From Synergistaceae bacterium OttesenSCG-928-D05 (GTDB taxonomy: Bacteria > Synergistota > Synergistia > Synergistales > Synergistaceae), in assembly GCA_030266985.1 (NCBI GenBank), contig JAJDJB010000004.1:1-64000 (forward strand): a stretch of DNA of 64,000 nt, written 5' to 3'. The position numbers were made by a program, and so were the translations under genes. How positions within the stretch are numbered: position 1 is the stretch's first letter; every line of letters begins with the position of its first letter. Positions 15,490-25,229 of the stretch are shown here, one piece after another. The notes under the pieces were generated by a model, which was not told the origin of the DNA, ran no database searches, and saw only the letters and a list, made by a program, of their open reading frames with translations.

Positions 15490-16410
15490 TTATCTCGCTG
15501 GCGACGTCAGTTCCAGGATCAGCAGCTCCAGACTGAACCATCCGGCGCCCCTTCCGCTTTTTTCCTCTACGTTTATGAGAATGAGCCCCTTCACAAAATC
15601 AGACAACGCCTGCGGGCCATACTTACGCGCCGCCTGCCCCGCCATACGCCACGCATAATCGCGCGCACCAAGCGCTTTCGCAAAAGCGGCGCCGTTGTGC
15701 GGATATGCGGCTGCATAGGCCGCGAGCCGCATGCGATTATGCAGCGCGGATAGCAGCGGGAAGAGATCGCCGTGTTTCGCGATCTCGCGCAAACTCCGAA
15801 CCGCAGTAACGCCATCGCCGTTACAAAGGGAGTCGAGCAATTTCAATAAATTCCGACTACCGTCGTCGAGGCACAGTTCCTCCACGTCTTCTTTCGTGAC
15901 GCCGCCCTGCCTGCTCAGCATTAAGAGGCTCAAAAGCTGCCCCCGTATCTCTTCAGGATCTTCCAGCAGTTCGACGAGCATCGCGACTGCGTCGCGATCA
16001 ATTGTGACGTTCATTTTCTGCGCAAGCGCGCTCACCCAGTTTTGACGCTCACGCGGCCAGCGCGGATATTCTTCCGCCTTCAGCACTTCGCATTTTTGAA
16101 AAACTTCTTTGGGGAATAATTTCGATGGGTCGGCATCGTAGACAAGCAGGATAATCGTATCGCTTTCCCGTTCGACCATCGCGCCGCAGTTCTCGGGCAT
16201 CGGCCCCAGAAGCGCCGCGGACTCCACGATAATCAGCCTGTTTTCGTCAAAGAGGCCGCCTGACAGGTTGTCGGCAAGCAAGGAGCTCCATTCGCCGCCC
16301 TCCTGCCTGCCGCCCTGAACATAGCCTTTTTTTTCGCACTCTTTTACCGTCTCCTCCAGAAGGCGCCGCTGGCCCGTGCCGGAGGCGACAATCAGGCGGA
16401 GTTTCGGCAT
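15490..16410 (-). CDS. holA: DNA polymerase III delta subunit (clamp loader)
   Basis: Protein of 306 residues with HolA features: N-terminal RLIVASGTGQRRLLEETVKEC, a middle domain with FDENRLIIVESA and DTIILLVYDADPSKLFPKEVF, then helical domains with EELCLDDGSRNLLKLLDSL. Sequence is weakly conserved in this family, but order and length fit. Its ATG overlaps the leuS stop by one base, so it is co-transcribed with leuS. Confidence 0.85.
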   Translation of the reverse strand: MPKLRLIVASGTGQRRLLEETVKECEKKGYVQGGRQEGGEWSSLLADNLSGGLFDENRLIIVESAALLGPMPENCGAMVERESDTIILLVYDADPSKLFPKEVFQKCEVLKAEEYPRWPRERQNWVSALAQKMNVTIDRDAVAMLVELLEDPEEIRGQLLSLLMLSRQGGVTKEDVEELCLDDGSRNLLKLLDSLCNGDGVTAVRSLREIAKHGDLFPLLSALHNRMRLAAYAAAYPHNGAAFAKALGARDYAWRMAGQAARKYGPQALSDFVKGLILINVEEKSGRGAGWFSLELLILELTSPAR

Positions 16411-18908
16411 CAGCCTTTCACCACGATGTTGACGAGTCTTCCGGGCACAGCGATTACTTTGACGATCTCTTTGCCTTCGATGCGCGCTTTCGTTTCGCTG
16501 CGTGAGAGCACTTCTTTTTCAAGTTCCACCTTCGAAAGACCGGACTGCACAGTAAATTGCTCGCGCACCTTGCCGTTAATCTGGAGCACGATTGTTTCTT
16601 CCTCTGCGGCAAGGGCATCCTCATCGACAGCAAACCACGGTGCGACCGAAAGGCAGTCCGTGTTGCCAATCATCTGCCAGAGTTCCTCCGTCATATGCGG
16701 CGCATAGGGAGAGAGACAGGAAAGCAGAGTTTCCACGCCCTCACGTTTAATACTGTTGCCAACTGCGGTTTCCGGTTTATAAGAGAGCAGCGCGTTTGTC
16801 AGTTCCATAAGCCGCGCAACAGCGGTGTTGAACTGCCGCTCGTAGCGAATATCCCTCGTAACGCGCTCAAGCGTACTGTGGATGATGCGCTTGATTTCCT
16901 TGTCCGACGCCTCCGCGATCTCCTTCACTGCCACACGTTCACGCGGTGCGTTTTTGATATTTTCCAAATCTGTTTCGACGAGTCGCCAAACGCGGTTCAG
17001 GAAACGGTTTGCTCCTTCTACGCCGCGGTCGGACCAGTCGAGATCCTTATCTGGCGGCGAGGCAAACAGAATAAAGAGCCTTGCCGTATCGGCGCCGTAT
17101 TTGCTCATGATTTCGTCCGGGTCGACGACGTTGCCGATAGACTTCGACATTTTCGCGCCATCTTTAATGACCATCCCCTGCGTGAGCAGGTTCTTGAACG
17201 GTTCGCGTACGTCCTTCGGCAGCAGGCCTAGATCCGAGCAGACTTTCGTGAAGAAACGTGCGTAGATTAAATGCAGGCACGCATGCTCAATGCCGCCGAT
17301 GTACTGATCAACGGGCATCCAGTATTTCGCGTCGTGTGCGTCAAACGGTGTATCTGTTGTCCAGGGCGACGTATATCGGTCGAAATACCATGACGAGCAG
17401 AAGAAGGTATCCATCGTGTCCGTCTCTCGTTTTGCGGGCTTGCCGCAAACGGGACAGGTCGTATTAACGAAGTCCGCGCGGTTCACCAGCGGATTGCCGC
17501 CCGTCGGCGGAATCTCCACGTCGAGCGGAAGTTCGACAGGAAGCTGATCTTCCGGTACTGGAACAACACCGCAGTCTTCGCAGTAAATCATCGGAATCGG
17601 CGTACCCCAATAACGCTGACGCGAGATTAACCAGTCGCGCAGACGGTACTGGACTTCGCGTTCACCAAGTCCTTGTTTTTCAAACCAATTGGAAATCTTT
17701 TCGATCGCTTCCTGCGTGGGCAGGCCGTCGAACTCGCCAGAGTTGCAGGCAACGCCGTCGGCCGGCGTGGCCTCCGTCATTTCGTCGCCGTTTGGAATCG
17801 GACCGTCCGCAGGGCGAACGACGGGAATCACGGGGATATCGTACTTACGCACGAAATCAAAGTCGCGCTGGTCGTGCGCGGGCACGCCCATGATCGCGCC
17901 TGTGCCGTAATCTGTAAGGATATAGTCCGCGATCCAAATGGGAACTTTTTTGCCGTTCACCGGATTGATCGCGAAGAATCCCGTATTCATGCCTTCTTTA
18001 TCGCCGCCGACGGCTGTCCGCTCAATCGCACTGCGCGACGCGATGCGCTTTGCAAACGCGCGAAGTTCGTCCGCTTTCGCGCCGCCCGCAATTTCGGCGA
18101 ACGCTTCAACAAACGGATGCTCCGCCGCAATCGCAACAAAGGTCATCCCAAACGTCGTGTCGATACGCGTCGTAAACGCCTCTATCGTCAGATCCGTATC
18201 CGCAATATCCATCTTAAAATGAACACCTTCGGATCGCCCAATCCAATTGCGCTGCATCGTAACAACACGCTCCGGCCAGCCGGTCAGATCGTCCAGGCAG
18301 ACGAGCAGTTCTTCCGCGTAGTCCGTGATGCGGATGAACCACTGATCAAGGTCGCGTTTTACAACAGGCGTTCCGCAGCGCCAGCACACGCCTTCATCAA
18401 CGACCTGTTCGTTCGCGAGAACGGTCTGACAGTCTTCACACCAGTTCACAGGCGCATGCTTACGATACACAAGACCCTTTTTATAGAATTGGAGGAAAAG
18501 CCACTGGTTCCATTTGTAGTAATTAACGTTACAGGTCTCTACCCTGCGCCGCCAGTCGTAGCTGTATCCGGCGCGCTTGAGCTGCTCAGTCATATGCTCG
18601 ATGTTTGAGAATGTCCATTTTGCGGGAGAAAGTTTCATTTTGATCGCCGCGTTCTCCGCGGGCATGCCAAACGCATCGAAGCCCATCGGATACAGCACGT
18701 TATATCCCTGTTTGCGGAGGAAACGCGCCAGCAGGTCGCCGATCGAATAATTTCTGAGGTGCCCCATATGGAGCGCGCCGCTCGGGTACGGGAACATCTC
18801 GAGGCAATAGAATTTTTCCTTGCTGTCGTCCGCCTCGACCTCGAAAACTTTCTGTTCGGCCCAAATTTTCTGCCATTTTGGTTCAATCGCGGCAAAGTCG
18901 TAAGCCAT
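16410..18908 (-). CDS. leuS: leucyl-tRNA synthetase
   Basis: Class I aminoacyl-tRNA synthetase of 832 residues. Visible landmarks: the HIGH-type motif HMGH in [17 protein letters not shown] near residue 40, the editing domain ([19 protein letters not shown], and [26 protein letters not shown]), a zinc-knuckle-like [18 protein letters not shown], and KMSKS in [15 protein letters not shown] near residue 580. The C-terminal domain ends [14 protein letters not shown]. Normal length; single unit with holA. Confidence 0.98.
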   Translation of the reverse strand: MAYDFAAIEPKWQKIWAEQKVFEVEADDSKEKFYCLEMFPYPSGALHMGHLRNYSIGDLLARFLRKQGYNVLYPMGFDAFGMPAENAAIKMKLSPAKWTFSNIEHMTEQLKRAGYSYDWRRRVETCNVNYYKWNQWLFLQFYKKGLVYRKHAPVNWCEDCQTVLANEQVVDEGVCWRCGTPVVKRDLDQWFIRITDYAEELLVCLDDLTGWPERVVTMQRNWIGRSEGVHFKMDIADTDLTIEAFTTRIDTTFGMTFVAIAAEHPFVEAFAEIAGGAKADELRAFAKRIASRSAIERTAVGGDKEGMNTGFFAINPVNGKKVPIWIADYILTDYGTGAIMGVPAHDQRDFDFVRKYDIPVIPVVRPADGPIPNGDEMTEATPADGVACNSGEFDGLPTQEAIEKISNWFEKQGLGEREVQYRLRDWLISRQRYWGTPIPMIYCEDCGVVPVPEDQLPVELPLDVEIPPTGGNPLVNRADFVNTTCPVCGKPAKRETDTMDTFFCSSWYFDRYTSPWTTDTPFDAHDAKYWMPVDQYIGGIEHACLHLIYARFFTKVCSDLGLLPKDVREPFKNLLTQGMVIKDGAKMSKSIGNVVDPDEIMSKYGADTARLFILFASPPDKDLDWSDRGVEGANRFLNRVWRLVETDLENIKNAPRERVAVKEIAEASDKEIKRIIHSTLERVTRDIRYERQFNTAVARLMELTNALLSYKPETAVGNSIKREGVETLLSCLSPYAPHMTEELWQMIGNTDCLSVAPWFAVDEDALAAEEETIVLQINGKVREQFTVQSGLSKVELEKEVLSRSETKARIEGKEIVKVIAVPGRLVNIVVKG

Positions 18909-19085
18909 GTGAATCTCTCTCCTGTCGTTAAAGTTCTCTATATTTATAAAAGCGTATTATATACGCCTTACCATATACATGCAAAATTTATCCCGCGGCA
19001 AAATCGCTTTGCGTTTGTGCTGCCGGATTTTTCCACGTATCGGCTATTATCGCAAAAGAACACGCAAAAAGGCAAGCATTTTCTT

Positions 19086-20231
19086 TTATATAAATCGCAT
19101 AATCACAAACGCGCTCCAAAGTTCGAACGCGTCCCGGAAATTCCACGGATCTTTCCCCGTTAAACTTCTGATTTTTTTTAGCCTGTACTGAAGACTGTTT
19201 CGGTGCATTGATAATTTTGCCGCCGTTTCCGCCATTGCAAACGGCGATTCACACCATGCCATGAACGTATCGCACAGTTCGCCATAATCGGCGCGCTCGG
19301 GCAGCGTGCCTAGCACCTGCCGCGCAAAATTCCGGCGATCTTCCGCAGGCAGCGAATCTAGTATAATCTCGCCGCCGTAATACCGGGCCGAAAAGACGCC
19401 CCCCGCACCCAGCCTCGGCGCCATACGCGCCAGCTTGCGCGCTGTCGCCAGAGAACGCCCTAACGCGGGCAGTGCTCCCCCGTCAAGGCCGCAAGCGCAA
19501 TAAAGGTTCATGCCCTTTTCGCGCGCGGCATGGTACAGATCGCGTAGCAGCCCTTCAGCCTGCTCTTCCGGAAGCATACCCGATACGGAGCGCGGTGCAA
19601 ACAGCAAGGATATCCGGTAATCCCCCTGCGCGGCAATCACGTTTCTTGGATTTGAAAAAAGCGCTTTCGTTTCGCGCAAAAGCGTTTGAAACGACGATTC
19701 CACAGCGGCGTTCCCCCGCGGGTCCAGCACAATTTCGACTCCGACGCGACAGTGTGACAGGTTAAAGCCCAAGTCCCTGCCCTGCAGGTCTATCAGATCG
19801 CACATATCCTTGCCGCCGTCGCAGGACACAACATTTTCTACAAGATCGCGCAGCGCGCGTTCGCGCAAAAGACTCGATTCTAGATAAGCCTGCTCTCGCA
19901 GCATAATCTCTGACTGCTTCTGCACGAGCGTGCCGTACCGCGCAACCTCCTCCGGCGCGCCGGTGATTGAAACCGATCCGACCACACGCTCCATAAGACG
20001 GATCGGAAGCGTGTATCCCGGAAAAACGCCCGCTATCTTCTCTGCTTCTTGTGCTGTGGTCGACAGAGGCTGGTTCTCAGCCATGACTTTGATCGAAGGT
20101 TCGTGAAAGGTGCCGATTCGGCTTTCGTCGTCGCAGCCGACGATCATGCCGTGTTCGTCCGTAACGAGCACTCCGCAGCCTATGACCTCACTAGTGCTTT
20201 TCGCGATATTCTGCGCCATTTTTTTGAACAT
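19086..20231 (-). CDS. CdaR-family regulator (sugar-diacid-recognition plus PucR-type HTH)
   Basis: Transcriptional regulator of 381 residues. The N-terminal diacid-recognition-like domain (about 1-130) has VIGCGVLVTDEHGMIVGCDDESRIG and the GYTLPIRLMERVVGSVSITG strand. A central GGDEF-like PucR domain follows, and the C-terminal helix-turn-helix has AETAAKLSMHRNSLQYRLKKIRSLTGKDPWNFRDAFEL. The start is ATG at 20231 with GAGGTG upstream; the 10-residue extension to 20261 lacks a ribosome site. It diverges from the glycine reductase genes and is the obvious candidate regulator (inference). A dyad ATTATTTT...AAAATAAT lies between them at 20282-20303. Confidence 0.88.
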   Translation of the reverse strand: MFKKMAQNIAKSTSEVIGCGVLVTDEHGMIVGCDDESRIGTFHEPSIKVMAENQPLSTTAQEAEKIAGVFPGYTLPIRLMERVVGSVSITGAPEEVARYGTLVQKQSEIMLREQAYLESSLLRERALRDLVENVVSCDGGKDMCDLIDLQGRDLGFNLSHCRVGVEIVLDPRGNAAVESSFQTLLRETKALFSNPRNVIAAQGDYRISLLFAPRSVSGMLPEEQAEGLLRDLYHAAREKGMNLYCACGLDGGALPALGRSLATARKLARMAPRLGAGGVFSARYYGGEIILDSLPAEDRRNFARQVLGTLPERADYGELCDTFMAWCESPFAMAETAAKLSMHRNSLQYRLKKIRSLTGKDPWNFRDAFELWSAFVIMRFI

Positions 20232-20368
20232 GTTCAACACCTCTATTTTATTCAATCGCATAATTTTTTACTAATTATATCATTATTTTATGTTCAAAAT
20301 AATAATGTTTTTTTACTTCCAACGGGCTAGAATGAAGGTGTCATAACGTAAGTAAAGGAGGATGAAAA

Positions 20369-21664
20369 ATGCGGCTGGAACTTCACAAAGTAAAAATTGA
20401 GAAGCTGGCCTTCGCGGAAAAAACGTACGTCCAAAAGAGGACACTCTACATCGGACGCGCAGAGGCGGAGCAGCTCATACTGGAGGACACGCGTTTCATC
20501 AGCGCGAAGATCGATCTGGCAATGCCCGGAGAAAAAACAAGGATCATCCCTGTAAAAGATGTCGTCGAACCGCGCGTGAAGTTGGACGGCGAAGGTTATT
20601 TCCCCGGTTTCTTCGCCCCGATGAAAAAAACAGGCGAAGGACAGACGCTTGTGCTTGACGGCGCCGCAGTGGTTACATGCGGCCCAATTGTCGCGTTCCA
20701 AGAGGGCTTTATCGACATGAGCGGCCCAGGCGCGCCCTATTCTCCATTCTCTCAGACGTGCAACGTCGTACTCTCGGTTGAACCGAGAGAAGGGCTCGAA
20801 AAACACCAATACGAAACCGCGCTGCGCGAAGCGGGGCTCAAACTCGCGCTTTTCATCGCAACGGCATGCCGCGACGGTGGAGCCGCTTCTCAGGTAGAAG
20901 AAGTACAGGTTTTTGAAAAGGAAGACACCTACAAGGAAAACGCAAAATATCCGGACCTGCCGAAAATTATTTATGTCTGTATGAATATCACGCAAGGACT
21001 TTTACACGATACCTACCTTTACGCAGCGGACCTCCGTCCCGCACTCCCCACCCTCCTGCACCCAAACGAAGTGCTGGACGGAGCGATGGTTTCTGGCAAC
21101 TGCGTTTCCGCATGCGATAAAAACACCACGTGGCATCACCTTCACAACCCGATCGTACAAGAACTTTACAAACGTCACGGCAAGGAGCTTAATTTCCTAG
21201 GCGTGATCCCAACGCAGGAAAGCACAATTTTGGACGGCAAACTGCGCGCCGCGGCACTCAACCTCTCTATCGCGCAGCAACTGGGCGCTGACGGCGTAAT
21301 CGTCTCCGAAGAGGGTTACGGCAACCCTGATACGGACCTGTGCCTCAACGCGAAATTTTTCGAAAACGCGGGCATCAAATCGGTCGTCGTCTCCGACGAA
21401 TCGGCGGGCACAGACGGCGCGAGCCAAAGCCTTGCAGACGCTACGCCCGAAATGACTGCCTTCATCTCAACGGGCAACGTCAATGAAATGATCGAAGTAC
21501 CCGCAATGGAACGCATAATCGGCTACCCGGCGGCAATCGCAGAACTCTCGGGCGGCTCGACGGAAAGCCTGCGCGAAGACGGTTCCATGTACGTCGAGCT
21601 GCAATCCGTCATCGCGTCCACAGCCGAGATCGGATTTAACAAACTCGGCTGCGAGTGGATTTAG
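20369..21664 (+). CDS. grdE: glycine reductase component B alpha/beta precursor GrdE
   Basis: Pro-protein of 431 residues for the substrate-specific component B of glycine reductase. In known GrdE the chain is cut at an internal Asn-Cys bond and the cysteine becomes a pyruvoyl group that binds glycine. The conserved site is present as GNC245VSAC in this protein. Other conserved stretches are YIGRAEAEQLILEDTRF and the C-terminal LGCEWI. ATG follows AAGGAGG. First gene of grdE-grdB-grdX-trx-grdA; grdB starts 11 bases after its stop. Confidence 0.96.
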   Translation: MRLELHKVKIEKLAFAEKTYVQKRTLYIGRAEAEQLILEDTRFISAKIDLAMPGEKTRIIPVKDVVEPRVKLDGEGYFPGFFAPMKKTGEGQTLVLDGAAVVTCGPIVAFQEGFIDMSGPGAPYSPFSQTCNVVLSVEPREGLEKHQYETALREAGLKLALFIATACRDGGAASQVEEVQVFEKEDTYKENAKYPDLPKIIYVCMNITQGLLHDTYLYAADLRPALPTLLHPNEVLDGAMVSGNCVSACDKNTTWHHLHNPIVQELYKRHGKELNFLGVIPTQESTILDGKLRAAALNLSIAQQLGADGVIVSEEGYGNPDTDLCLNAKFFENAGIKSVVVSDESAGTDGASQSLADATPEMTAFISTGNVNEMIEVPAMERIIGYPAAIAELSGGSTESLREDGSMYVELQSVIASTAEIGFNKLGCEWI

Positions 21665-21675
21665 GAGGTGCGGTC

Positions 21676-22986
21676 ATGACATATCGTATCGTACATTACA
21701 TCAACCAGTTTTATGCAGGAATCGGCGGCGAAGAAAAAGCGGACTACGCGCCCGAAGTGCGTGAAGGCGTTGTCGGACCGGGCATGCAGATACAGAAACT
21801 CCTTGAAAACGACGCCGTCGTCGTAGGCACCGTGATCTGCGGAGACGGTTTCTACGGAGAGAACACCGAAGAGGCGCGCGCGAAGTGTTTGGAGATGATC
21901 GCGGCGCTCAAACCCGACGCTTTTGTCGCGGGCCCCGCCTTCAACGCGGGACGCTACGGTTTTGCGTGCGGCGATATCGCCGCCGCAGTCGGCGAAAAAC
22001 TCGGCATTCCAACCGTGACGGCAATGTATCACGAAAACCCAGGCGTTGAACTTTTCTCCAAGAAAACTTACATTGTAGCGACGGGAGACAGCGCCCGCGC
22101 AATGGGGCAGGCGCTGCCCGCGATGACAAAACTTTTACATAAGCTTGTCATGAAGGAAGAAATGGGCCCCGCACGGCTTGAGGGTTATATCCACCGCGGC
22201 ATGCGCAAATCTTTCTTCCACGAAAAAAGCGGCGCGGAGCGTGCAGTCGATATGTTGCTCGCGAAACTCCGGGGCGAACCATATCGTACCGAATACGAAA
22301 TGCCGGTGTTCAACAAAATCCCACCCGCTCCGCCTGTTAAGGACCTCAAAAAAGCAAAAATTGCGCTGATCTCCTCCGGCGGCATCGTACCGAAGGGAAA
22401 TCCAGACCACATCCGCGTCTCGTCCGCCGAAAGCTACGGTGCATACGACATATCGAAGCTCGAAGACATGACGCCGGAAAACTACGAATCCATCCACGGC
22501 GGCTACGACCGTGAATGGGCGAACATCGACCCCGACGTCGTACTGCCGCTTGACGTGATGCGCGAACTGGAAGCGGAGGGCGTCTTTGCGAAAATCCACC
22601 CCGTTTTCTACACCACCACCGGAACGGGAACCGCCGTTGCGCATGCGGAGCGTTTCGGTCAGGAAATCGGAGAATTACTCAAAAACGCGGAAGTCGATGC
22701 CGCGATCCTCACATCCACCTGAGGAACCTGCACGCGATGCGGTGCATCGATGACCAGAGAAATAGAGCGTGTGGCAGGAATTCCCGTCGTCCAGATCGCA
22801 ACGATCGTACCGATCATGCTGACGGTCGGAACGAATAGGATAGTACCGGGCGTTGCAATTCCACACCCCACCGGTGACCCTGCGCAGGGACCTGAGGGGG
22901 ACAAAAAAATACGGCGAGAGATCGTAATGCGTGCGTTCCGTGCGCTCACAACGCCCATCGACGAGCAGACCATCTTTGAAAAATAA
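21676..22986 (+). CDS. grdB: glycine reductase component B gamma subunit GrdB, selenoprotein
   Basis: Selenoprotein of 436 residues if the in-frame TGA at 22720-22722 is read as selenocysteine (residue 349). The context AAILTST-U-GTCTRCGASM is the known GrdB active-site motif, and the downstream part (EIERVAGIPVVQIATIVPIMLTVG...) is the normal GrdB C-terminus. Without recoding it would look like two genes. The start at 21676 (MTYRIVHYINQFYAGIGG) follows AGGAGG; GGEEKAD is conserved. The selenocysteine accepts the carboxymethyl group from glycine and passes it to GrdA. A hairpin suited to SelB lies 12 bases after the TGA. Confidence 0.97.
22735..22749 (+). promoter_or_regulatory. candidate bacterial SECIS hairpin of grdB
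   Basis: CGATGC-GGT-GCATCG forms a perfect 6-bp stem with a GGU loop, starting 12 bases after the UGA at 22720-22722. Position and a G/U-bearing apical loop fit bacterial SECIS elements bound by SelB. Fold seen by eye only. Confidence 0.66.
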
Positions 22987-22993
22987 AATATCA

Positions 22994-23019
22994 GGGCGGC
23001 CCATCTACTCGGGCCGCCC
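22994..23019 (+). repeat. GC-rich 9-bp hairpin between grdB and grdX
   Basis: GGGCGGCCC (22994-23002) pairs perfectly with 23011-23019 around an 8-base loop, five bases after the grdB stop. No T-run follows, so it is more likely an mRNA-stabilising or attenuating hairpin than a full terminator. It overlaps the leader of grdX. Confidence 0.7.
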
Positions 23020-23035
23020 GCGTATGAGGTTCGCA

Positions 23036-23416
23036 ATGACAAAAAAAATCCTTCAGATCGTTACCAATAACCCAGAAATTTACTGGACGCCGGAACATCC
23101 CTATGGCGTCGTCACTGTAGATGGTTCCCCGCTTGACGTGCTGGACAGGACGGAAGAATTGCTCCAGCAAAACTGGCGCTTACTGTCCGCGCCGCTGCCG
23201 CCGAACGTACCGATCATGCGCGGCCCCTACCGCTCACTTGTGATCGAAGAATCAGAGAACCAGTTCGATGCGGCGGGCATAATCGCCACCCAAAAAGCGC
23301 GCGAAAGATATAAAATGGAAAGGCAGAACGACGTAAAAGAACCAAACCCGGATTTCGCGGAAATCGACAGGCAAATGTTACTCCGCGCTTTGGATGCGAT
23401 CACGCAGCTGATTTAA
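23036..23416 (+). CDS. grdX: GrdX family protein
   Basis: Protein of 126 residues of the GrdX family, small proteins of unknown function found in glycine/sarcosine/betaine reductase operons. Recognisable features are the N-terminal ILQIVTNNPEI and the middle region with GSPLDVLDRTEELLQQNW and NVPIMRGPYRSLVI. ATG at 23036 starts the conserved part; the reading frame remains open upstream but overlaps grdB. No catalytic residues are evident. Confidence 0.85.
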   Translation: MTKKILQIVTNNPEIYWTPEHPYGVVTVDGSPLDVLDRTEELLQQNWRLLSAPLPPNVPIMRGPYRSLVIEESENQFDAAGIIATQKARERYKMERQNDVKEPNPDFAEIDRQMLLRALDAITQLI

Positions 23417-23569
23417 TAAAAAAACAGCAGGACACTTTTATACTAGATTCCTGCGCACTGACCGTGATAAAATCGAAAACAGCACGAGGTTTCAGCTTTT
23501 TTGCGGTGAATATAATTCATCAAAATTATTAAAATTATATTCTACGCTCTTTTAGAAAAGTAAAGGACG

Positions 23570-23588
23570 TTGTATACTACGTATACAA
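23570..23588. promoter_or_regulatory. 19-bp perfect palindrome overlapping the trx -10 region
   Basis: TTGTATACTACGTATACAA has 8-base perfect arms around TAC. It contains TATACT (23573-23578), a good -10 box, 36 bases before the thioredoxin start. Such a site is likely an operator that blocks or gates a promoter internal to the grd cluster. TTGTATAC-type half-sites are common for GntR-family regulators, but none is encoded here. Confidence 0.68.
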
Positions 23589-23613
23589 AATAATGATTCT
23601 GGAGGCGAGCTAC

Positions 23614-23937
23614 ATGATCGAACTGACAAAAGAGAATGCGGACGCTGAAGTACGCGAAGAAAAAACGCTGCCCGTCGTCGTAGACTTCTGGGGCCCGCAG
23701 TGCGTGCCATGCATGGGACTCATGCCCCATTACACGGAAATGGCAAAAGAATACGAAGGCAAAGTGAAATTCACGAAAGTGGATTGCTCGGTGAATAAAA
23801 GGGTCGCGATGGGTTTCCGCGTTATGGGACTTCCAACCTTCCTCTTCTTCAAAAACGGCGAAGAAGTAAAGCGCCTTTCGAAAGAGGAATGCACCCCCGA
23901 AACGATCCGCGCGGAGATCGAGAACCTCATTAAGTAA
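23614..23937 (+). CDS. trxA: thioredoxin of the glycine reductase cluster
   Basis: Thioredoxin of 107 residues with active site C30-V-P-C33 in [18 protein letters not shown], cis-proline region [18 protein letters not shown], and normal fold order. The CVPC motif is not the usual CGPC; glycine-reductase thioredoxins are known to depart from CGPC. It should supply electrons to reduce GrdA after each turnover. ATG at 23614 has GGAGG at good spacing. A palindromic operator and a promoter-like -10 sit just upstream, so it may also be transcribed separately from grdEBX. No thioredoxin reductase gene lies in the cluster. Confidence 0.93.
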   Translation: MIELTKENADAEVREEKTLPVVVDFWGPQCVPCMGLMPHYTEMAKEYEGKVKFTKVDCSVNKRVAMGFRVMGLPTFLFFKNGEEVKRLSKEECTPETIRAEIENLIK

Positions 23938-23996
23938 GCAACGGAACCAAACGATATCAACGACAAAAAATACATTTTACAAGGAGGTGTTCAGTC

Positions 23997-24473
23997 ATGG
24001 GCAAATTGGCAGGTAAAAAACTTCTTCTGCTCGGGGAAAGAGACGGCGTCCCCGGACCGGCCATGGAGGCATGTCTGAAGGACAGCGGCGCCGAAGCGGT
24101 ATTCTCGGCGACCGAATGTTTTGTCTGAACCGCGGCAGGAGCAATGGACCTGCAAAATCAGCAGCGTATTATCGACGCGGCTGAGAAGTACGGGGCCGAG
24201 AACTGTGTAGTGATACTCGGTTCTTCGGACGCAGAAGGCGCAGAAATTTACGCCGAAACCGTCACGAATGGCGACCCGACTTTCGCAGGACCACTTGCAG
24301 GAGTCCCGTTGGGACTCGCAGTGTACCACGTTTTCGACGAAGCAATCCGTGAAGAGTGCGACCCGGCGCAATGGGAAGAGCAGATCTCTATGATGGAGAT
24401 GGTGCTTGATCCGGAAGCGCTTGCAGCAGCAGTTAAGGGAATGCGCGACGAATTCAGCAAATATAAACTGTAG
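23997..24473 (+). CDS. grdA: glycine reductase complex selenoprotein A GrdA
   Basis: Small selenoprotein of 158 residues when TGA at 24126-24128 is read as selenocysteine (residue 44). The motif C41-F-V-U44 followed by [12 protein letters not shown] is the known GrdA active site. It carries the carboxymethyl-selenoether between component B and component C. Start ATG at 23997 ([21 protein letters not shown]) follows AAGGAGGTG. The downstream part ([27 protein letters not shown]) is typical. Last gene of the cluster; the expected partners grdC and grdD are not adjacent, because the next gene is on the other strand. Confidence 0.97.
24135..24153 (+). promoter_or_regulatory. candidate bacterial SECIS hairpin of grdA
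   Basis: GCAGG (24135-24139) pairs with CCTGC (24149-24153) around AGCAATGGA, beginning seven bases after the UGA. The stem is short and the fold is by eye. Position fits SelB-dependent recoding. Confidence 0.52.
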
Positions 24474-24502
24474 GACGCGCGCTTGCGCGCTATTGACCAA
24501 GA

Positions 24503-24560
24503 AACACAAAGCCCCGTGATCCTCAGCGTAGTGAAAATACGCTTTCGGTTCCGGGGCTTC
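24503..24560. repeat. dispersed hairpin repeat, copy 1 (terminator of grdA and convergent gene)
   Basis: A ~58-base element bounded by AAGCCCCG and CGGGGCTT with an inner AGCGTA...TACGCT stem. It is nearly identical, in opposite orientation, to 50645-50703. It lies between grdA (+) and the convergent unknown gene (-) and very likely terminates both. Being repeated almost letter for letter makes it more than a chance terminator. Confidence 0.8.
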
Positions 24561-24594
24561 ACTTTTCGTCGTCACCAGCACACCATCGCGCGTT

Positions 24595-25215
24595 CTACAT
24601 TTGATCGCGTGTGGAGCTCAGTTTAGTTTTATCCTTCGCGTGCGGCAGCATGCCGAGCGCAACGTTGAACATGTGAACGTTTTTCGTCCAGAGGAAAGAA
24701 GTTCCCGCGAGGATTTTTTCGGGATCATCGTGCGTCGCGAAACTCAGGTATCCGCTGATTGTGCCCCAGCGCAGATCGGCCCAGGGATAAAACTTCGATT
24801 CTGTTGAAAACATCTGTTTGTTCGTGATCGTAACGCCCTTATCTTCAACGGCAATCGCATCGAACTGATAAACTTTCCCCGCGGCGAGGCCGTCCAGCAT
24901 TTCGGAGAGCAGACGCCTGCCGACCGCTTTCCAAAATCGCTGCGTCAGGTGGTCGTAGAAATCCTGATCCCGCGTTTTGATCACGTGCTCGTTTGTATCC
25001 GTGCTAAAGGCGGCGACGTAGACGCGTTTTTTGAAAATCCCGCCCCGGACGAGGTCCACACCCCAGCGAAGTCCCGTAATCTGTTTTAGGGGAATCAACT
25101 CCCCGCACCATTCAAAACCTTTGGGAGAGATATTCAGCGTTCTTTTAAAAAGCGGCAGGCCGAAGCTGCATTGAAAATCGATATCGTGCTGCCAGGAAGT
25201 CGTTTTGTTTGCCAT
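24595..25215 (-). CDS. conserved-looking protein of unknown function
   Basis: Protein of 206 residues without a signal peptide or membrane segment. It is rich in aromatic residues and has alternating short strands (LFKRTLNISPKGFEWCGELIPLKQITGLRWGVDLVR, RVYVAAFSTDT), suggesting a beta-rich PH-like fold. I do not recognise the family. The first gene of the minus-strand series lies upstream at 28939; this is the last. A pseudopilin gene is 14 bases upstream, so they are probably co-transcribed, but no shared role is obvious. Confidence 0.7.
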   Translation of the reverse strand: MANKTTSWQHDIDFQCSFGLPLFKRTLNISPKGFEWCGELIPLKQITGLRWGVDLVRGGIFKKRVYVAAFSTDTNEHVIKTRDQDFYDHLTQRFWKAVGRRLLSEMLDGLAAGKVYQFDAIAVEDKGVTITNKQMFSTESKFYPWADLRWGTISGYLSFATHDDPEKILAGTSFLWTKNVHMFNVALGMLPHAKDKTKLSSTRDQM

Positions 25216-25229
25216 CGCAAAGCCTCCGT

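Noticed and set aside
17673-18608. Long plus-strand frame (311 codons) opposite leuS
   Set aside because: It is a shadow of the leuS codon pattern, Arg/His-rich without any domain, and the leuS reading is complete and canonical.
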